In this document: positions 23,700-36,843 of the stretch, piece after piece
Numbering within the stretch: the first letter of the stretch is position 1
Layout: the number at the start of each line of letters is the position of its first letter
DNA from: Liquidambar formosana
Lineage: Eukaryota; Streptophyta; Magnoliopsida; Saxifragales; Altingiaceae
NCBI GenBank assembly: GCA_039720395.1
Contig: CM077833.1
Span: forward strand, 25,876,271-25,940,270
Reading direction: 5' to 3'
DNA length: 64,000 nt
Position numbers and translations under genes: made by a program
Notes under the pieces: generated by a model
What the model saw: only the letters and a program-made list of their open reading frames with translations
What the model was told of the DNA's origin: nothing
The model's database searches: none

Positions 23700-23916
23700 T
23701 CTTTGGGTAACCTAGTTAGTAAAGACGAACTTGTAATTATGTGGATAAACGCACGATTTTGAATTCGATTCCCCGTTAGAACAATCCAAGACTTAAGTGG
23801 AGAATTATCATAGTGAATTGTTACGCTAGTCTCTTTAGCGGTTTAGATTAGATAGGTGAGGCTCAAAGAACTCTTCTATGGAGATTGTTCCACCATTAGC
23901 ACCAAAAAAAAAATAA
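23700..23916 (+). mobile_element. Probable SINE with A-rich tail
   Basis: An A-box-like TAACCTAGTTAGTAAAG and a B-box-like GAATTCGATTCCCC are spaced as in a tRNA-like pol III promoter. They are followed by an unrelated body and an A-rich tail from about 23903. No clean target duplication was found, so the boundaries are approximate. Confidence 0.5.
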
Positions 23917-26125
23917 ATAAAAGAAAAAGAAAGAAGGGAGAAAAAAGAGAGGGTTTTCTTTGAAAAGGACGACAGGGCATATTTCGATTAGCCTGAGCAT
24001 TCGAATGGAGTTGGTCAAATATTTTTTTGGGTCATGGAATGGATAACAAACAAAAAAGCCTATTCGAGAAGAAAAAGGAGAAGGGGAAAGAGGATGGGGC
24101 CCCAGATATGATAAAGCAAAATGGTGCGTTGCACGTCAGCCACTCAAAGGCTTCTTGCATAGCTTGTCCTCCTCCATCGGAAGTGGGATCCATGGCATCA
24201 ACCCATTCCTCTTGGTTTATTCTATGATTTAATTCTTTAGTAATTTACAGAAAAGCTAAACTAAAAAGGATTATAAGTTTTAGTAATTATTAATTAAAAA
24301 AGGCAGAAGCTTATTTATGCCTATCGATTCACTTGGACGTGTCATCTCGCCGCATTTGCTGTGGATCCCACATTACTTTCCTCCATTCCAATATTACCCT
24401 GCTCACATGACACAGACAGCAATCACAGAAGCAAATAGTTCCTACATACCTGCCCTTGGGTGATGATGCACGCGATCATTTAATTTAAATTCTTGCAAAT
24501 CTTATAAGAATATTTTCCTTATTGGCCCCTTGGTTTAATGGTGCCTCTCTCTTTCTCTCTCAAAAAAAAAGAAAAGAGGTCTTCATTTTAAGTCATAGTA
24601 TAAATAGACAAATAATAATTGCTCTTCCTATCTCTTACTCTTCCAAAAACATTTATAATAATAAAAAAAAAAATCAACATGGTATGAGTTCTTGTAATAT
24701 TGAAAAAACAGCTTCCAAGTAACATTGTTGGGAAAAAACCCGTCCCTATGAGCCCTATCCTCGATTGATCATATAAAATGTTAAGTTCACAAGAATTGAT
24801 TTCTAAAACGTACTTCAGTCTACTTTCTTTTTCCTTCTTAAAGACTCCAGGGCAAAGGGGTGCGTTGCTTGAGAAAAAGTAGATCAAACATTGGACCCCC
24901 AATTTTGTATTCGAAACAAAGTCTCTAGCGAATTCCAAGTCTGATTAAAAAAATATATACATAAAGCTTTCGACATATGTCTTTATATATATATTATATA
25001 TATTATTGTATATTTTGAAACTCAAGTTTGGTATATAGGATGGACTATGTAGAAAAGCTTATCACGAGTGTGTAGATAAATACTTAACTGGGTTGGCCCG
25101 ACGGGTCCTCGACTGATTCGATTTTGTACAACGAATGTCGAAGATTAAGAACCGGACAAACCGGGTTTAGACTTTCCAAATTGACTGAGTTTTCAGTGAA
25201 CCGGAGCAACCAAGGAGTGTTGTAAGATTCTGTTCTAGGAACCACCTCATTGGGGGCACTGTGAGCTGTGAAATGGAGCAAATTCAATGAAACCTTTACA
25301 TACATTCAAGCACTGTTTCGTCCCCAGCAGAAGGGCTAAACTTCACTTTCTCATCACCCAAAACCTATAGTCCTATACATACATTCTAACAGCCAAAAGT
25401 ATCATAAACATACAAGCCATTGCACCAACCATCTCTAATTCAACTAAATCCACATTCGAAATGTTCTGTGTCTAGCTCTTTCGCAACCAAGGCAGGTAAA
25501 ACCCAATTGAAACTACCTTTGATTCTGAACACATTCACACCAATCTGCAGCAATTCTTATGACCTGCATCTTTTTATATGCCGATAATACAGATAGACAA
25601 AGCGATCCCAACACCTTAAGCACAATAGAGAGAGAGAGAAGGGGGGCAAAAAAAAAACACACACACACACACTAAAAAGGCCATGCAAACTGTTTCACAG
25701 AAAATATATATATATATAATATTAATGGTAACTACCCACACAAAACATAATAGAAAAAATATACACACAGGCAAAATTACCCAAAGAAGCCTTGGACAAG
25801 AAACTATTGAATGAAGAAAAATTGGAAAACATCAATGCACATATTTACATATACTTTCCTCTGGCCTATAGAGAAAGTACCTGTGTACACAATCTAATTT
25901 GAGATTGAGAAAGACACTTTCCTGCCATCTATGCAAACAAAATACATCGTAAAGCTGATTTTCACGTATCCTGATGAAGGCCAAAATGAGCAATCTTCTG
26001 CTTTTACAAACCACAACCAACCAACAATTCGATGCTTCCTTATTAAATCCATTTCCACAGCTCCAGTTAAAAAGGGGGTTTGACGTGATGTTAGCTTTTA
26101 GAATAGGCAGTCAAATGATATAGCT
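23917..26125. other. Intergenic and 3' flank of the QWRF gene
   Basis: AT-rich DNA with an ACACAC microsatellite at about 25660-25672 and ATATAT tracts. No exon was recognised. The part just below 26126 should include the 3' untranslated region of the minus-strand QWRF gene. Confidence 0.45.
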
Positions 26126-29100
26126 TTACACTTTTGTTGTCAGGCTCGAGGGTACACGTTTTAGTTGCAGTATATGTGTTCTCATGCTACAATCTTTCAC
26201 CTGGTTTCATGAAGTTGATCAGTTTTGACATTGAAATATGCAAGGATGCTCAATGCTCAAATCTCCACTGCAAAACTAAGATGAATCATCGTAACGAATT
26301 TTCCTTTTTTAGGTCAAAAAGGGGCAAAGTTCAACGAAAGCTTGCAAAAGACCAATTTGACAAACAATTTATTCGTAAGCTTCTTTTAGCAGCCAAAACT
26401 TTTAAGCTTGCCACATTCTTGGTAATATTTTCGAAAATAAATAAAAAAAAAAAAACATGAAATTAATTTTTACCTGCATGGCTGCTATAGTTGACAAGAG
26501 ATCTTGGCACTGATCTAGCATAGCACGCTCTTTACCAGCTACATTTGCAAGTTCAGCCACCCACTGAGTTAACTTCCTCCACCTATTAATGACAAATGGT
26601 CCAAGACATATGAACAGATATCCCAAGATACGGCATAGAGAGCAACCAAATGACTTAACAGTAGGGTTTTGAAATCTAATTCAAAGCATGATGCATGAAG
26701 AAAAGGACTTGCAATTTTTTCTGAATTACTAACAATCTTCTTTTTATTTAATGTCAAACTATAAGAATAGACAAGAATATACCAAAATGTAAGGATTCAG
26801 ACAAATTTAAAGTATGCAAGGAATGCTAAAAAATCTGCGTTACTTAAAACAAAATATATAGAAAAAGCTAATAGCAATTCCATGAACCCATAGCATGTGA
26901 GGAATTTAATGCAACATAATAAGTGAGAAACAGTGTGCAGTAGAAGCCCCAAATCACTGGATTGTTGGATTTGTGTCCCCCATAGTCCACAGATATGGGG
27001 ATAGTGAAAACAACCTCTCCGCCTCTTCTAGTGAAACTATACAGTTAATTAAAGTCCTGCTGCTAACAAAATACCCTCGACAATTTCATGTACAAGTGGG
27101 GCTGAGGTTCAGTTTGTTGACTTTTCTCGATATGGTGAGCTTAGTGCTAATATAGTAACAAATTTGAAATTCCCAAATTAATCAACAGATAGGGAATAAA
27201 AATCTATATATTTCATAATGTTGGGAGAAGCAGTGGAAGTTATTAAAACTTATCTGCAACATACATGACACCAACAAACAATCTCTGAATATTGAACATT
27301 ATATGGCACATTTAATGGTATAATCCATGTATAAGTTAAGCAGTCCACAAATCATATGTGAGTTCCTGTTATAGTGGTGCATGGACAACATGCTATAAAG
27401 ACTTATGGCAGTATAAGGAACTAACTATTTCCAAAACCCTGCTCATTATTGCTAGTCGGTTACCATCATTAATTGCATTTGTTCCTGGTCAAAATTTAAT
27501 CACAGCCCCCTAATAATTATCTACCACGTTTGAGGACTAATGGACTATCATATCTATCCGCAGGAATATGAAGCAGACTTCAATTAGTTGTAGGATTATC
27601 CTCCAAACCAATAATGGAGAAACCCAAATAAAAAGCGTATTAAGGAACCCTTCTTTGATTTTCAAAAGTCCTTCCATTTTTCTCTCTCCAGTAACACCAA
27701 AGGAGACAAAAATGAGCTACTTTCCAAATGATCTTAAAATTCTTTCCTCCAGTCTCGAATCACAACCCTTGAAAAAGATTTGACCATTCTAGGCATATAG
27801 CCCAAATGCCCATTAAAGTAAAATTAGAATCCCAGAGATCATTGGATGCAATGAAGGAAAAGATGGTCCACCGTCTCTTCGCTATTTTTACACATGCAAG
27901 ACCAGTTGGGGATTGTCCAACCCTAGAAATAATGTGGTCTAGGGTTAAACATTTGTCTTTAGAAGTTGTCCACATTTTCTCTTTTTTGAGCTAGATGAAG
28001 GGGGGAGATTTTCTAGAGAAGAGAGTTTGGAGCTCTCGCACTCTATAAAAAAGACCCTCCTCCACCTCATAACATCCTCTCTAACCCAGTCTCCCTCAAG
28101 ACTTCCAATGAATAAAACTTTTCCAACAATAACAACACCACCTCACGCTCCCAATCTTGAAAACTTTTAAGGAAAAGGGAGTTCCAATTCATACCCTCTT
28201 CTGACCATTGAACATAATCTAAGATCCAAACATCCTTATAGCAAGTAAAAGAGAACAAATCTGGAGATTCTTCCCTGAAAGTAGTATCTCACACCAAATG
28301 TCTTTTCAAAACTTTACCCCCTTCCCATCCCCCACATTAAAGCTCACTCCTTTGGAGAAAGCTCTGTACCTGCTAATTATTGCTTTCCCAAAATCTCGCT
28401 CAAAGCCTCTGATGCAAATCAAGTCACATTTCAGCAATGAAGGCTGACTCAAAGCTGAGTCATAGTCGAAATTGAAGCACAGTGAAATAAATGTATCACA
28501 GTAATGTAAACTTAATTTGAATTTATATAATTGCTTTCTGTACTTTCTTTAATCTGTTTATTCATTCATAAGTTATGAACTTATGATAAACTTAGACAAT
28601 GCAATATAGGTTTCGTCTACCTATTCCAATTTGGATCTTTGATGCTTATCATTCTGCTAGAACAGAATCCATATTCAAATTAACAATACAGCCAAGCATT
28701 CTAAACATAACACAAGCTCCAAATTATCATTCTAGAATGGAAGCAATATTCAAATTATGTTAGCCCACATATTTCATTGAATTTATCTTTATAACTTAGA
28801 GGCCCTTGAAAAATAATGCAATAAATTGCATAATGGTAGTAACATCACCATATTACGAAATCTATAAAAATTCAAAAAGAAAAAGAACAATCAATTTCTA
28901 CCACAAGGCAGGAAATTCAAAAGAACCACAAGATACCTTCGATAACAATGAGCATATTGATGACGCCATTGCCTGCATCACATCAACTGCTGAACAGATA
29001 GCATCCTTCACATTTTGGACATCTGCCTGTAGAAATAAAGAGCAAAATAGAAGTTTCATCAAGAACCACATGTGCCAATGTCTTGGGCAGCTGAAATGTC

Positions 29101-32100
29101 ACCGCCAGATGACCCAAAAAAAAAAAAAATAACAGAGAGAGAGACAGAGAGAGATGATACCTTTGCCCCACCAACGACTGGAAGGCGGAGTGTGCTGGCC
29201 TTCAAAGCTTCAGTAGCCCCTGACAATGAACTTGAGTGATCCCTGTCCATAAGAGCCCAGTCTTCCAAATATACCAACTGCACTCATAAAGGAAAATCAT
29301 ATTTGAATGTTAACAATAACACATACATAGTATCAACAAACCCTTTTATGAACAAGCATACATATCAACATCTAAAGCTATCAAGAAGAGACAGATAATA
29401 ATGCCTTGACAGAAACTATCACTTTTGGAAACACCGGAATTACAAAGAGCACTTTAAGCCATCAACTTAACAAAATTGGGTGTGCACCATGAACAAAGAG
29501 GATAGAGCTTACTCCCTTGAATGATCCTATAAATTTCCAAGTTTTTGGTCTCCATTTAAGAAACATAAATGGCTAAATAAATACTATTCTAAAGAGGGTT
29601 TGGGGGTAAAAGATAAGCGATACATCAAATGACCTTTCAGGATCAACTATATATTCAACTATAAATCTATTAGAAACACAAAACAAAGACTGTAAACACC
29701 CAAAGCCAACATGAAAATTCCATGAATGAAATTAACAATGACAAGACCTTAAATGAAAAAAAATTCCTAAGAACAACTGCAAGCCAAAATCCATAAGAAC
29801 ATATCCACAGTCAAGCCATGAATCTTACTTGCCCCTTGAGGATGGAAGTTAGCTTCAAATTTTGTCTCAGCAATTGTAACATGATTCTTTTGTCTCTAAC
29901 TGAATCACGCAGTTCTGAGGTTGTCGTCCATGCACTATACAGGCTTTTCTGGTTCGAAGAAGAAGATTAAGAAGTAAAATTACTACTAAGATTCCAATAT
30001 GTTAAACTAAAAATAACCAGGATAGCTACATATTATTTGGGCACAGTACAAAATCATATATAACACATGTGCGCATGTGTGTGTGAGACAAAGCTAAGAA
30101 TTGACATAATTGGCGCAAGCAAATACGGTAAATAGTCATGTAACGTAGTTAATATAACTCAAATAGTTCGTGGTGTGGTATTCTAAGCATTCTACACATA
30201 GTTCATGGTGTGGTTTCTGCCTATTAGTTAGCTTTTTAAAACCCAACTCTCAAAGACCTTTTGAGCATTATTAGTCATGAAGTGTAATGCACAAATTATA
30301 TCGCTTCTCTCCTTACATTTCTCTCTCCATTCCAAGATGACAGGCTATATAAAAATCAAATTTAATATACTCCCCAAATGGCACAATTGATAACAATGCC
30401 ATTATATGTTTCTTTGAATAAGGCTTAGCATTTCTCCTGTTGAAAATTAAGTTTTCATCCACCTTGTTAACCTCCTCTTGGACCAGTGTCACAATTAGAT
30501 TGCACTGGCCTGTTGAAAATTAAATTTCCATCCACCTTGCCAACCTCCTCTTGGACTGCATCACAATTAGATTGCACAGTCTCTTTGCCTCTCAATGAGA
30601 AATCAGAGCATCCCAATAAATGAAAAATAAAGGGAACCCATCAAGCAGTCCAGTTTGCTGCCATAAGGTTAACATCACTGCCTCTATCCCATGGCATGTA
30701 CCATAGGCAGACTCCCACTCTTTTCCCCTAATTCACCTCCATCCTAAAAACACAATCGTACTCTCATGAGAATTCTCAATTTTCTCCCTCTGCCAGCCAA
30801 AGAATCAAGTATGATCAATGTAAAAGCATGGAGTAATGACACTATGACAGCTTCATCACTCTGAACTCCCTTTAATTACAAAACCATCCAACAATCAATT
30901 AACCTACTCATGCCCTCATCACCAGAAGAGATAAGAATAGCTATAACCGTATTTGCAATTACCCTACTTAATGCCCTCATCACCAAAAGGGATAAGAATA
31001 GAGATAATATACATCCTCGCCTCAACTCCCCCAAAAATTTAAGCAAAGCCCAACTTCCTCCATGTAAAACGAAATGCCATTCTATGCATAAAGTAGTTGA
31101 TGAGGTCCCCATAAATATGATTATCACCTTATCTATGCAACTTGCATGGAATGTAGGGCATTGCTTCTACTTGAATCTAAGTTCACAATAAGAATTGCAT
31201 CTAAGATCTACCTTCATCCTATGAAAGTTTTTGAATTATGCAAACCTAAATTCCCCCATATCCTTCAAACCTACAAGTCAAAGACTTTGATTACAATTTT
31301 ATGGATTTTAAGCACCAAGTTAATTGAACAAAAATCTTTGATCTCCATAAGCCCTCACTTCTTAAGGATGTATAAAAAGTGCATTCAACCCCCTTGTAAA
31401 GGTCACGTTTCATCAGAACTTCCTAAGATCCTCATAAGTCTGCCATGATAAAACCCTAGACTGTCATAACAAAATCTCATAGATATCAAATTTCCACCAA
31501 AGCTTTATCCCCCTTCTAATACTCCAACAACTTTCCAACCACTATTTGGATGATTAAACACCAATACGATCAAAATTCCAAAAACCCTCGAATGTCGGCT
31601 TCGCTTCTTCAAAACTTTATTCTTGATGCAATCTCTAACAAAATTTGCCAATGCCATCCTTAATTTCACTTGCTCATCCTTCATCACCCTGACTACCACC
31701 TAACCACCAACATCATCAAACCTTTTATTAATTGTAGCCAATTAATAAAATAATTGGTACCATTACCTCCTTTATCCAGATAGCCCAAAAATTTTCCCCC
31801 TAGGCAATTTCCTCCAATTGAGTCAATCCATGAAACTCCTAGCCATCTCAGCCTACAAAGCACCCTCTCCCTCCAAAGCATCCAACATTTTTATCTTCTC
31901 CAGAGCGTTCCCTCTCTTTATTTTCCTCACCTCCCCACTCTAGGCTTGGTTGTTGCTACTTTTCAGGCAAACCAAGCCAGCTTATCCTGCATCCTACGTA
32001 AATAAATGAATTACACTAGTACCTTCCATTTCATGACATTATCTCCATAACTTTTTCATCTCTTCCAAAGCCCTTCCCCCTTTTCTCCAAACCTCATCTA

Positions 32101-34305
32101 GCCCATGTGTAGGTATTTTCATGAAAGTCAAGCCGAGCTTATCTTACATCCAACTTAAAGTTTTGCCCTCACAACCCTTCCTGTTCATCCCGTATTCTCT
32201 GTGCTTCCCAAATCATATTTTGTTCATGAGCAAGAGAAATGCTATCAGAACACTGCACTTTAACTTCTAATCCCTCTACACCATTTAAGTAATTTTCATT
32301 TAGAGAAGAATTTTTAAGAGGGAAGAAAGTTTGTTTGAAGGGAGCAACCTCTGTTCTTTAGCCTGCTTAGTAGGCAGTTTCAAAGAAACCAGTAAAAGAA
32401 AATAAAAAACCACTTTCTGATCCATCCTGCTTCCTTAAGCGTATCGCAAAATTATGCCCCACTTACCCGATCTTCTTACTAGTCACATTTTTTTCGATTG
32501 CACGATGACATGTACTGAAACATAACAACAAGCACTGATAATTCCACACCAATGAGATCAATTCCACTGTTTCTCCTAAGTGATCATAAGCAAAATGTAA
32601 TTTAGCTTACTTATATAACAATTTTTGCAACCAAACAAATACTAAGGTCTGAAATTAGCGACAAAGAAATCAAACATCACAGAACATGCAATCATAAAAC
32701 AAACGAGTTAATAATATGCATCAACTAAAAGTAATGAACACCAAAAAAATTGTTATTGCATCAACACAGTTGCAAAGAATATATAGAAGTCTATACATTC
32801 AAAAAGAGTAAGGAGCGAGTCCAGGAGCTGTACCTCTGCAGTCATTGTTTGGACCAACAAGGCAGCATCTGCTCTAGCATTTACAAAACGCCATTGCAAA
32901 AGCCGATTATATACAAGCCTCAATAAGTGTGCATCTTCAATCCGGTTCTCGCCCATCTTCCCTCTTCGAACATCAGCAGCAAAACTGAGAATCGATGGCA
33001 TGTTGCTCAAATTACTACTTAATGTACCTGCTATTCCCCTTGCCCGAGTTGGACTGGGCATTCCCCTCATCGGTGAAGATGTTGAGGATGTCGCAAGCTT
33101 ACTTGGTGATGCAGGCCTAATAGCCCCACGAAGAGGAGATGACAGTCCCCTGCTATTTGACATTGATCGAGGAGACGATGCAGGACTATCAGTCAATAAT
33201 TTCTTTGGTGGAATGAGCTTCGTTGGGGCTGTTGTTTTCGATCCCATACTCTTTGACAACGGGGAGCCTGGCTCTGGTAGGCGCCCTTGCCTCAACCGAT
33301 TATTAGTCTCTTGCCAAAACCTTGCCGGAACCATAATGCCGCGTGGCCCACTGCGCGCTTGAACAACACCACCGCATTCCTGTGTTCCTGAAGTGCTTCC
33401 AGAAGAAACACTTTCCGCATCAGAAGAAATGGAATCAGAAGGAGCGGCAGATCCAGCAACTGAATTGGCTATCAACAACACTGCTCCACCACCTTTTCCA
33501 GCTCAACATTGCCCAAATCCGATTGAAATCTACCATCAACTGAAGTTCTACTTCTCTCATCGATCATGGATCGTTGCAATGCCCTAACCACACTCCCAGA
33601 TCCACCCAATTTGTTCCTCTCATCAGTACAATCCAAACTCCTACTCATAGAATTCCCTTGCCGCAATCTCGCAGGCCACCGATGCTGATCAATCGGCTTT
33701 GAATTCTCCCCTTGATCTGCTCCGCCAACCCCATCACCCCTCCCCCCTCTTGACGGCGTCGTTGTCGTCGCCCTCCTCCTCTCCGGCGTCCCTTTCCTCA
33801 CACTAGGCGTCACACTCGGCGTCGGTGCTGGCTTCACTTTACTAACCTGAAGCGAGAACGATTCCCCCTGAAACGAAACCGACAAGCTCCTCGTGGACGT
33901 AAACAACATCTTCGACGCCGTACTCAAACCCTCACCCGCATTGCCCGGTGTATTCGGCCTAGGAGTCACTGGCCGCCTCCGCTCCACGGATTGCGACCGC
34001 TTGATTGCCGACGCAGCAGCCGGCATCGGCGTCATCACAGGCGTCGAATCCCGCGTCCTCGAAACGAGCGGAGACGGACATCGCCTCAAAGATGAATTCG
34101 AAGTCGGAGTAGAACTAGAAGTAGACGTAGAAGAAGAAGACAGGTACCGAGAAGTGACTTCCCGAGATTTAGGCCTACGAGCAGGGACGACATTGTGGCC
34201 GCCTTCGGAAGGTAAAAGCGGAGGCCTCGTAGGGTTTTGACGAGGGCCTCCTCCTTGCGACGAACTCTTAGGGTTTGGTGTAGCAGAGATAGCAGCCACC
34301 ATCAT
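26126..34305 (-). CDS. QWRF-motif (DUF566) microtubule-associated protein, augmin subunit 8-like; frame disrupted twice
   Basis: Six exons: 34305-32834, 29948-29829, 29277-29161, 29026-28937, 26582-26474 and 26200-26126, all GT-AG. The protein, about 660 residues, begins MVAAIS (MMVAAIS from 34305) and has a long Ser/Pro/Arg-rich, disordered, basic N-terminal half. The signature LLQWRFVNARAD follows, then the conserved coiled C-terminal domain with ELRDSV, YLEDWALMDRDHSSSLSGA, LRLPVVGGAK and the ending DCSMRTHILQLK. This is the family of AUG8, EDE1 and SCO3, which bind microtubules and recruit augmin/gamma-tubulin in spindle and phragmoplast assembly. Two disruptions are seen: exon 1 changes frame between about 33505 and 33472 (VEQCC then stop, while VLLIANSVAG opens in the next frame), and exon 5 has one extra base after VEEVNS. 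Introns 1 and 4 are long and contain LINE debris. Confidence 0.9.
27560..28420 (-). mobile_element. Degenerate LINE fragment (C-terminal part) in intron 4 of the QWRF gene
   Basis: Reading the minus strand in shifting frames gives VGDGKGVKF-KDIWCE, then ILDYVQWSEEGMNWNSLF and LKSFQDWEREVV, then VWTTSKDKCLTLD and NWSCMCKNSEETVDHLF-LHC. These are the successive hallmarks of the region downstream of reverse transcriptase in plant LINEs, ending in the zf-RVT zinc knuckle. Stops and frame changes are numerous, so it is long dead. It lies in the same orientation as the host gene. Confidence 0.75.
30438..30580. repeat. Two tandem copies of a 70-75-bp unit in intron 1 of the QWRF gene
   Basis: The phrases GTTGAAAATTAA, ATCCACCTTG, AACCTCCTCTTGGAC and CACAATTAGATTGCAC occur in the same order twice. 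The copies differ by a few substitutions and small indels. Confidence 0.7.
30880..32150 (-). mobile_element. Degenerate LINE reverse-transcriptase fragment in intron 1 of the QWRF gene
   Basis: On the minus strand successive pieces match the plant LINE order. First comes a segment with LGYLDKGGNGTNYFINW, corresponding to the usual LWLKEGDRNTKFFH region before RT. Next is EIKDFCSINLVLKIHKIV-IKV (RT motif FRPISLVGxxYKI). Then comes LRRGCILSLFLSLLVMRALSR, matching LRQGDPLSPxLFxLVMxxLSR. The catalytic YADD box was not found. Frames are broken repeatedly. The fragment runs in host-gene orientation and is separated by exons from the intron 4 remnant, so they are either independent insertions or unrelated copies. 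Confidence 0.75.
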
Positions 34306-34391
34306 AGAGACTCAAAACTCACATTCACATCTCCGAAACCCTAATTTCGCCTATCTTCCTAAAGCCGCTCCAAAGCCTGCAACTGAGAGTG

Positions 34392-34398
34392 TTATATA
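34392..34398 (-). promoter_or_regulatory. TATA box of the QWRF gene
   Basis: TATATAA reads on the minus strand within CTCTATATAACACTC, about 90 bp upstream of the ATG at 34305. This would place transcription start near 34365 and give a leader of about 60 nt. Confidence 0.5.
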
Positions 34399-34399
34399 G

Positions 34400-36843
34400 A
34401 GAAAGTTAGAGAGAGAAACCGTAGTCAATGGTAGTAGTGTATGTGAGGTTTGAAGGTTCACTCAGAGAGATATAGAGAGAGAGTGACCGGAAAATGACCG
34501 TTACGCTCTACCGGCGAGAAAATAAGCCGGGCAGAGAGGGAAAATGGGAGTTGTTTAGGCCTTTAGGGAAGATTTCGGAGCATAACTGTCGTACTAGAGT
34601 GTATGGGTTTGGGCTGGAAATATTAAGGTATATAAGTGATTGTTAAATTAAGAATACTCGCAGGGTTGATGAAATACTAGAGACTCGCTCTGTTTCAGAT
34701 GGTGACGTGTTCAGTGATGGCGTTTGCGTAAATAGAAAGAGTTGAGTGAGCTGAGTCGGTGATGAGGGGCTTACACGTGGAAGCGAGTGTGAGCCAATTT
34801 GGAACGCCACCGTGATGTTTTGCGGAAGTGGGGATGAAATGGAAAGTGCCGGAGAGACGTTGAGTAGTGAGTGTGAATCTTCGGAGAGACGTTACGCATA
34901 CGACATTTAATTTTGTTTTTTTTTTTCCTGGTAAGGGTTTAAAGTTTTATTTTTTTTTAGAATTTGAAAACTATAGTCCTTTTCAATTTTTGGGACTAAA
35001 TAATTAAATTAACGGCTTTATGAATCTTGGTTTGACGGCTTTGTGAGACTAAACATGGACACTCATGAAATTATAAGTGACCATAGACGAATTGTTTGGT
35101 GCCAATTGCCTTGTGACAATGACTGAGCCCGTCCATGATATTTGGGTGACAATGAGCCGGTGGGAAAATTTTTTTTTTCTTGGTAAAAGTGGGAATTGTT
35201 TTTTATTTCATTGTAATTAATAGGTTTATTTTCTAGATGACACTTATCCTCCTTTGAAAAGGAGGGTTAGTAGATTTTGGTTTCCTTTCACCCCAAGTCC
35301 ATGTGTAAATAGAAGTAATACACTTAATTTATTTTTAAATTTTTTTACTATATTATGTCTGATTTTTTTTTTTTGTGTAATTAGGAAATATTATGTCTGA
35401 TTTTTTTAAAATGTAAAATGATGTTCTATTTTGTCATTTGAATTTAAATTATTATGGGACTGGAAATTTGCATACCATGATGACAAAAGAAAAAAAAAAT
35501 GAGACAGAGAGAGAGAGAGAGAGCTTAAATTAGTTCATTTTGGTTAAATGAAAAAACACAAAATGACATCATTTGCATGTATATTTCTTGATAAAATTCA
35601 TCAATGATAGGAGTCATCATGGTTGATTATATAGGTACAAAATCCAAAGAGACCAACTTTGTAATTGACTTCACTTAATGACTTATTTTTATGTTTAATT
35701 TTTATACCAAACAAGAAACATAATATACAATTTATATAATTATTGATCGTTACACAATTTATATAGTTATTGATAATTATTTTTATGTTTTCACTTAATG
35801 ACTTATCGCTAACGAAAGAATTTGAACCCAACTCGATCCTAATACAAAGCTGAAAGACTTTACCACTGAAGCTAGGAGTTATCTTCATTACTAACTTAAA
35901 AATTGGTGTTGTACTCATAGTCATTTTAAAACCCTAGCCAATTTAAACAAAAGACGTTAAAGAAAAATGCTTTCCAAATTTAGGGATTTTTATTTATGTA
36001 CATTTCCATAGAAGACTTCTCATTTATGTAAGGTGAAATAGAGGAATTTATGCATAGACACTTTGCTAGAAAGGCCAAACCCAAGAGTAAAGGAAGAGAT
36101 AGGTAGATTGTAAGTAAAACAAAATTAGCAATCAAGACCCAATAATTGAACTTACTAAGTCATTAACCAATCAAAACCTTAAATCTTGTGAAAGTGAAAA
36201 AGACACCCACCCCACTTTGAGTTTTCTTAACTCCACTTTGTTTAAGTTACTCCTAAGTCACATTGATTTTGTTTTCTAAGCTTAGAGATATCAAAACCAA
36301 CTAACCCCTTCCAACCCCAATATATATATTTTTTTAAATTTAATTAATTAACATTATTTTTTATGGAGATAAGCTGATTTTGATGTCATTGATCAAGCAG
36401 ACGTGGCAGGAACACTATATGAAAATATATGGGAAATCCACCACTAGATTTTTCTCAAGACATCTTTTACTAATTTGAGCATATTAGTATGGGGCAGTCA
36501 TGGATTCACTCCCTGGTGCGAATCTACACTTTTCAAGCTGAAAAATGCTTTTAACTCTCATTAACTGCCTACTTAAAAACGGGGAAAAGAGTTTGGTTGC
36601 AAAAGCTACAAGTTCACTTCTTCCATTTATCCACTTGTGCATGTGCCCCCACTATCTCTCTCTCTCTCTCTCTCTCACACACCTACCACTCGTAGACTTC
36701 ACACCCACTCTAAACCTTCCAGTATTAATTTCTTAGGGTTGTTTGGAAAATTTTATGAATATTAGGTTAAGTCTACCACAATTACTCTATTCGATTTCAC
36801 TAAAAACCCACTTAATTTTGGTGTAAAATTTTAATTATATTAT
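34400..36843. other. Upstream region of the QWRF gene and intergenic DNA
   Basis: The first 500 bp are GC-richer and rich in GAGAGA tracts, as expected near a promoter. Further right the DNA is AT-rich with a GA microsatellite at about 35507-35523, local duplications around 35670-35810 (CACTTAATGACTTAT occurs twice) and a CT tract at about 36654-36675. No gene was recognised. Confidence 0.45.

Noticed and set aside
30876..31881. Short minus-strand frames that could be taken for small genes
   Set aside because: They are pieces of a broken LINE reverse transcriptase within an intron.
33000..34240. Plus-strand frames opposite QWRF exon 1
   Set aside because: They are the antisense shadow of the real exon.
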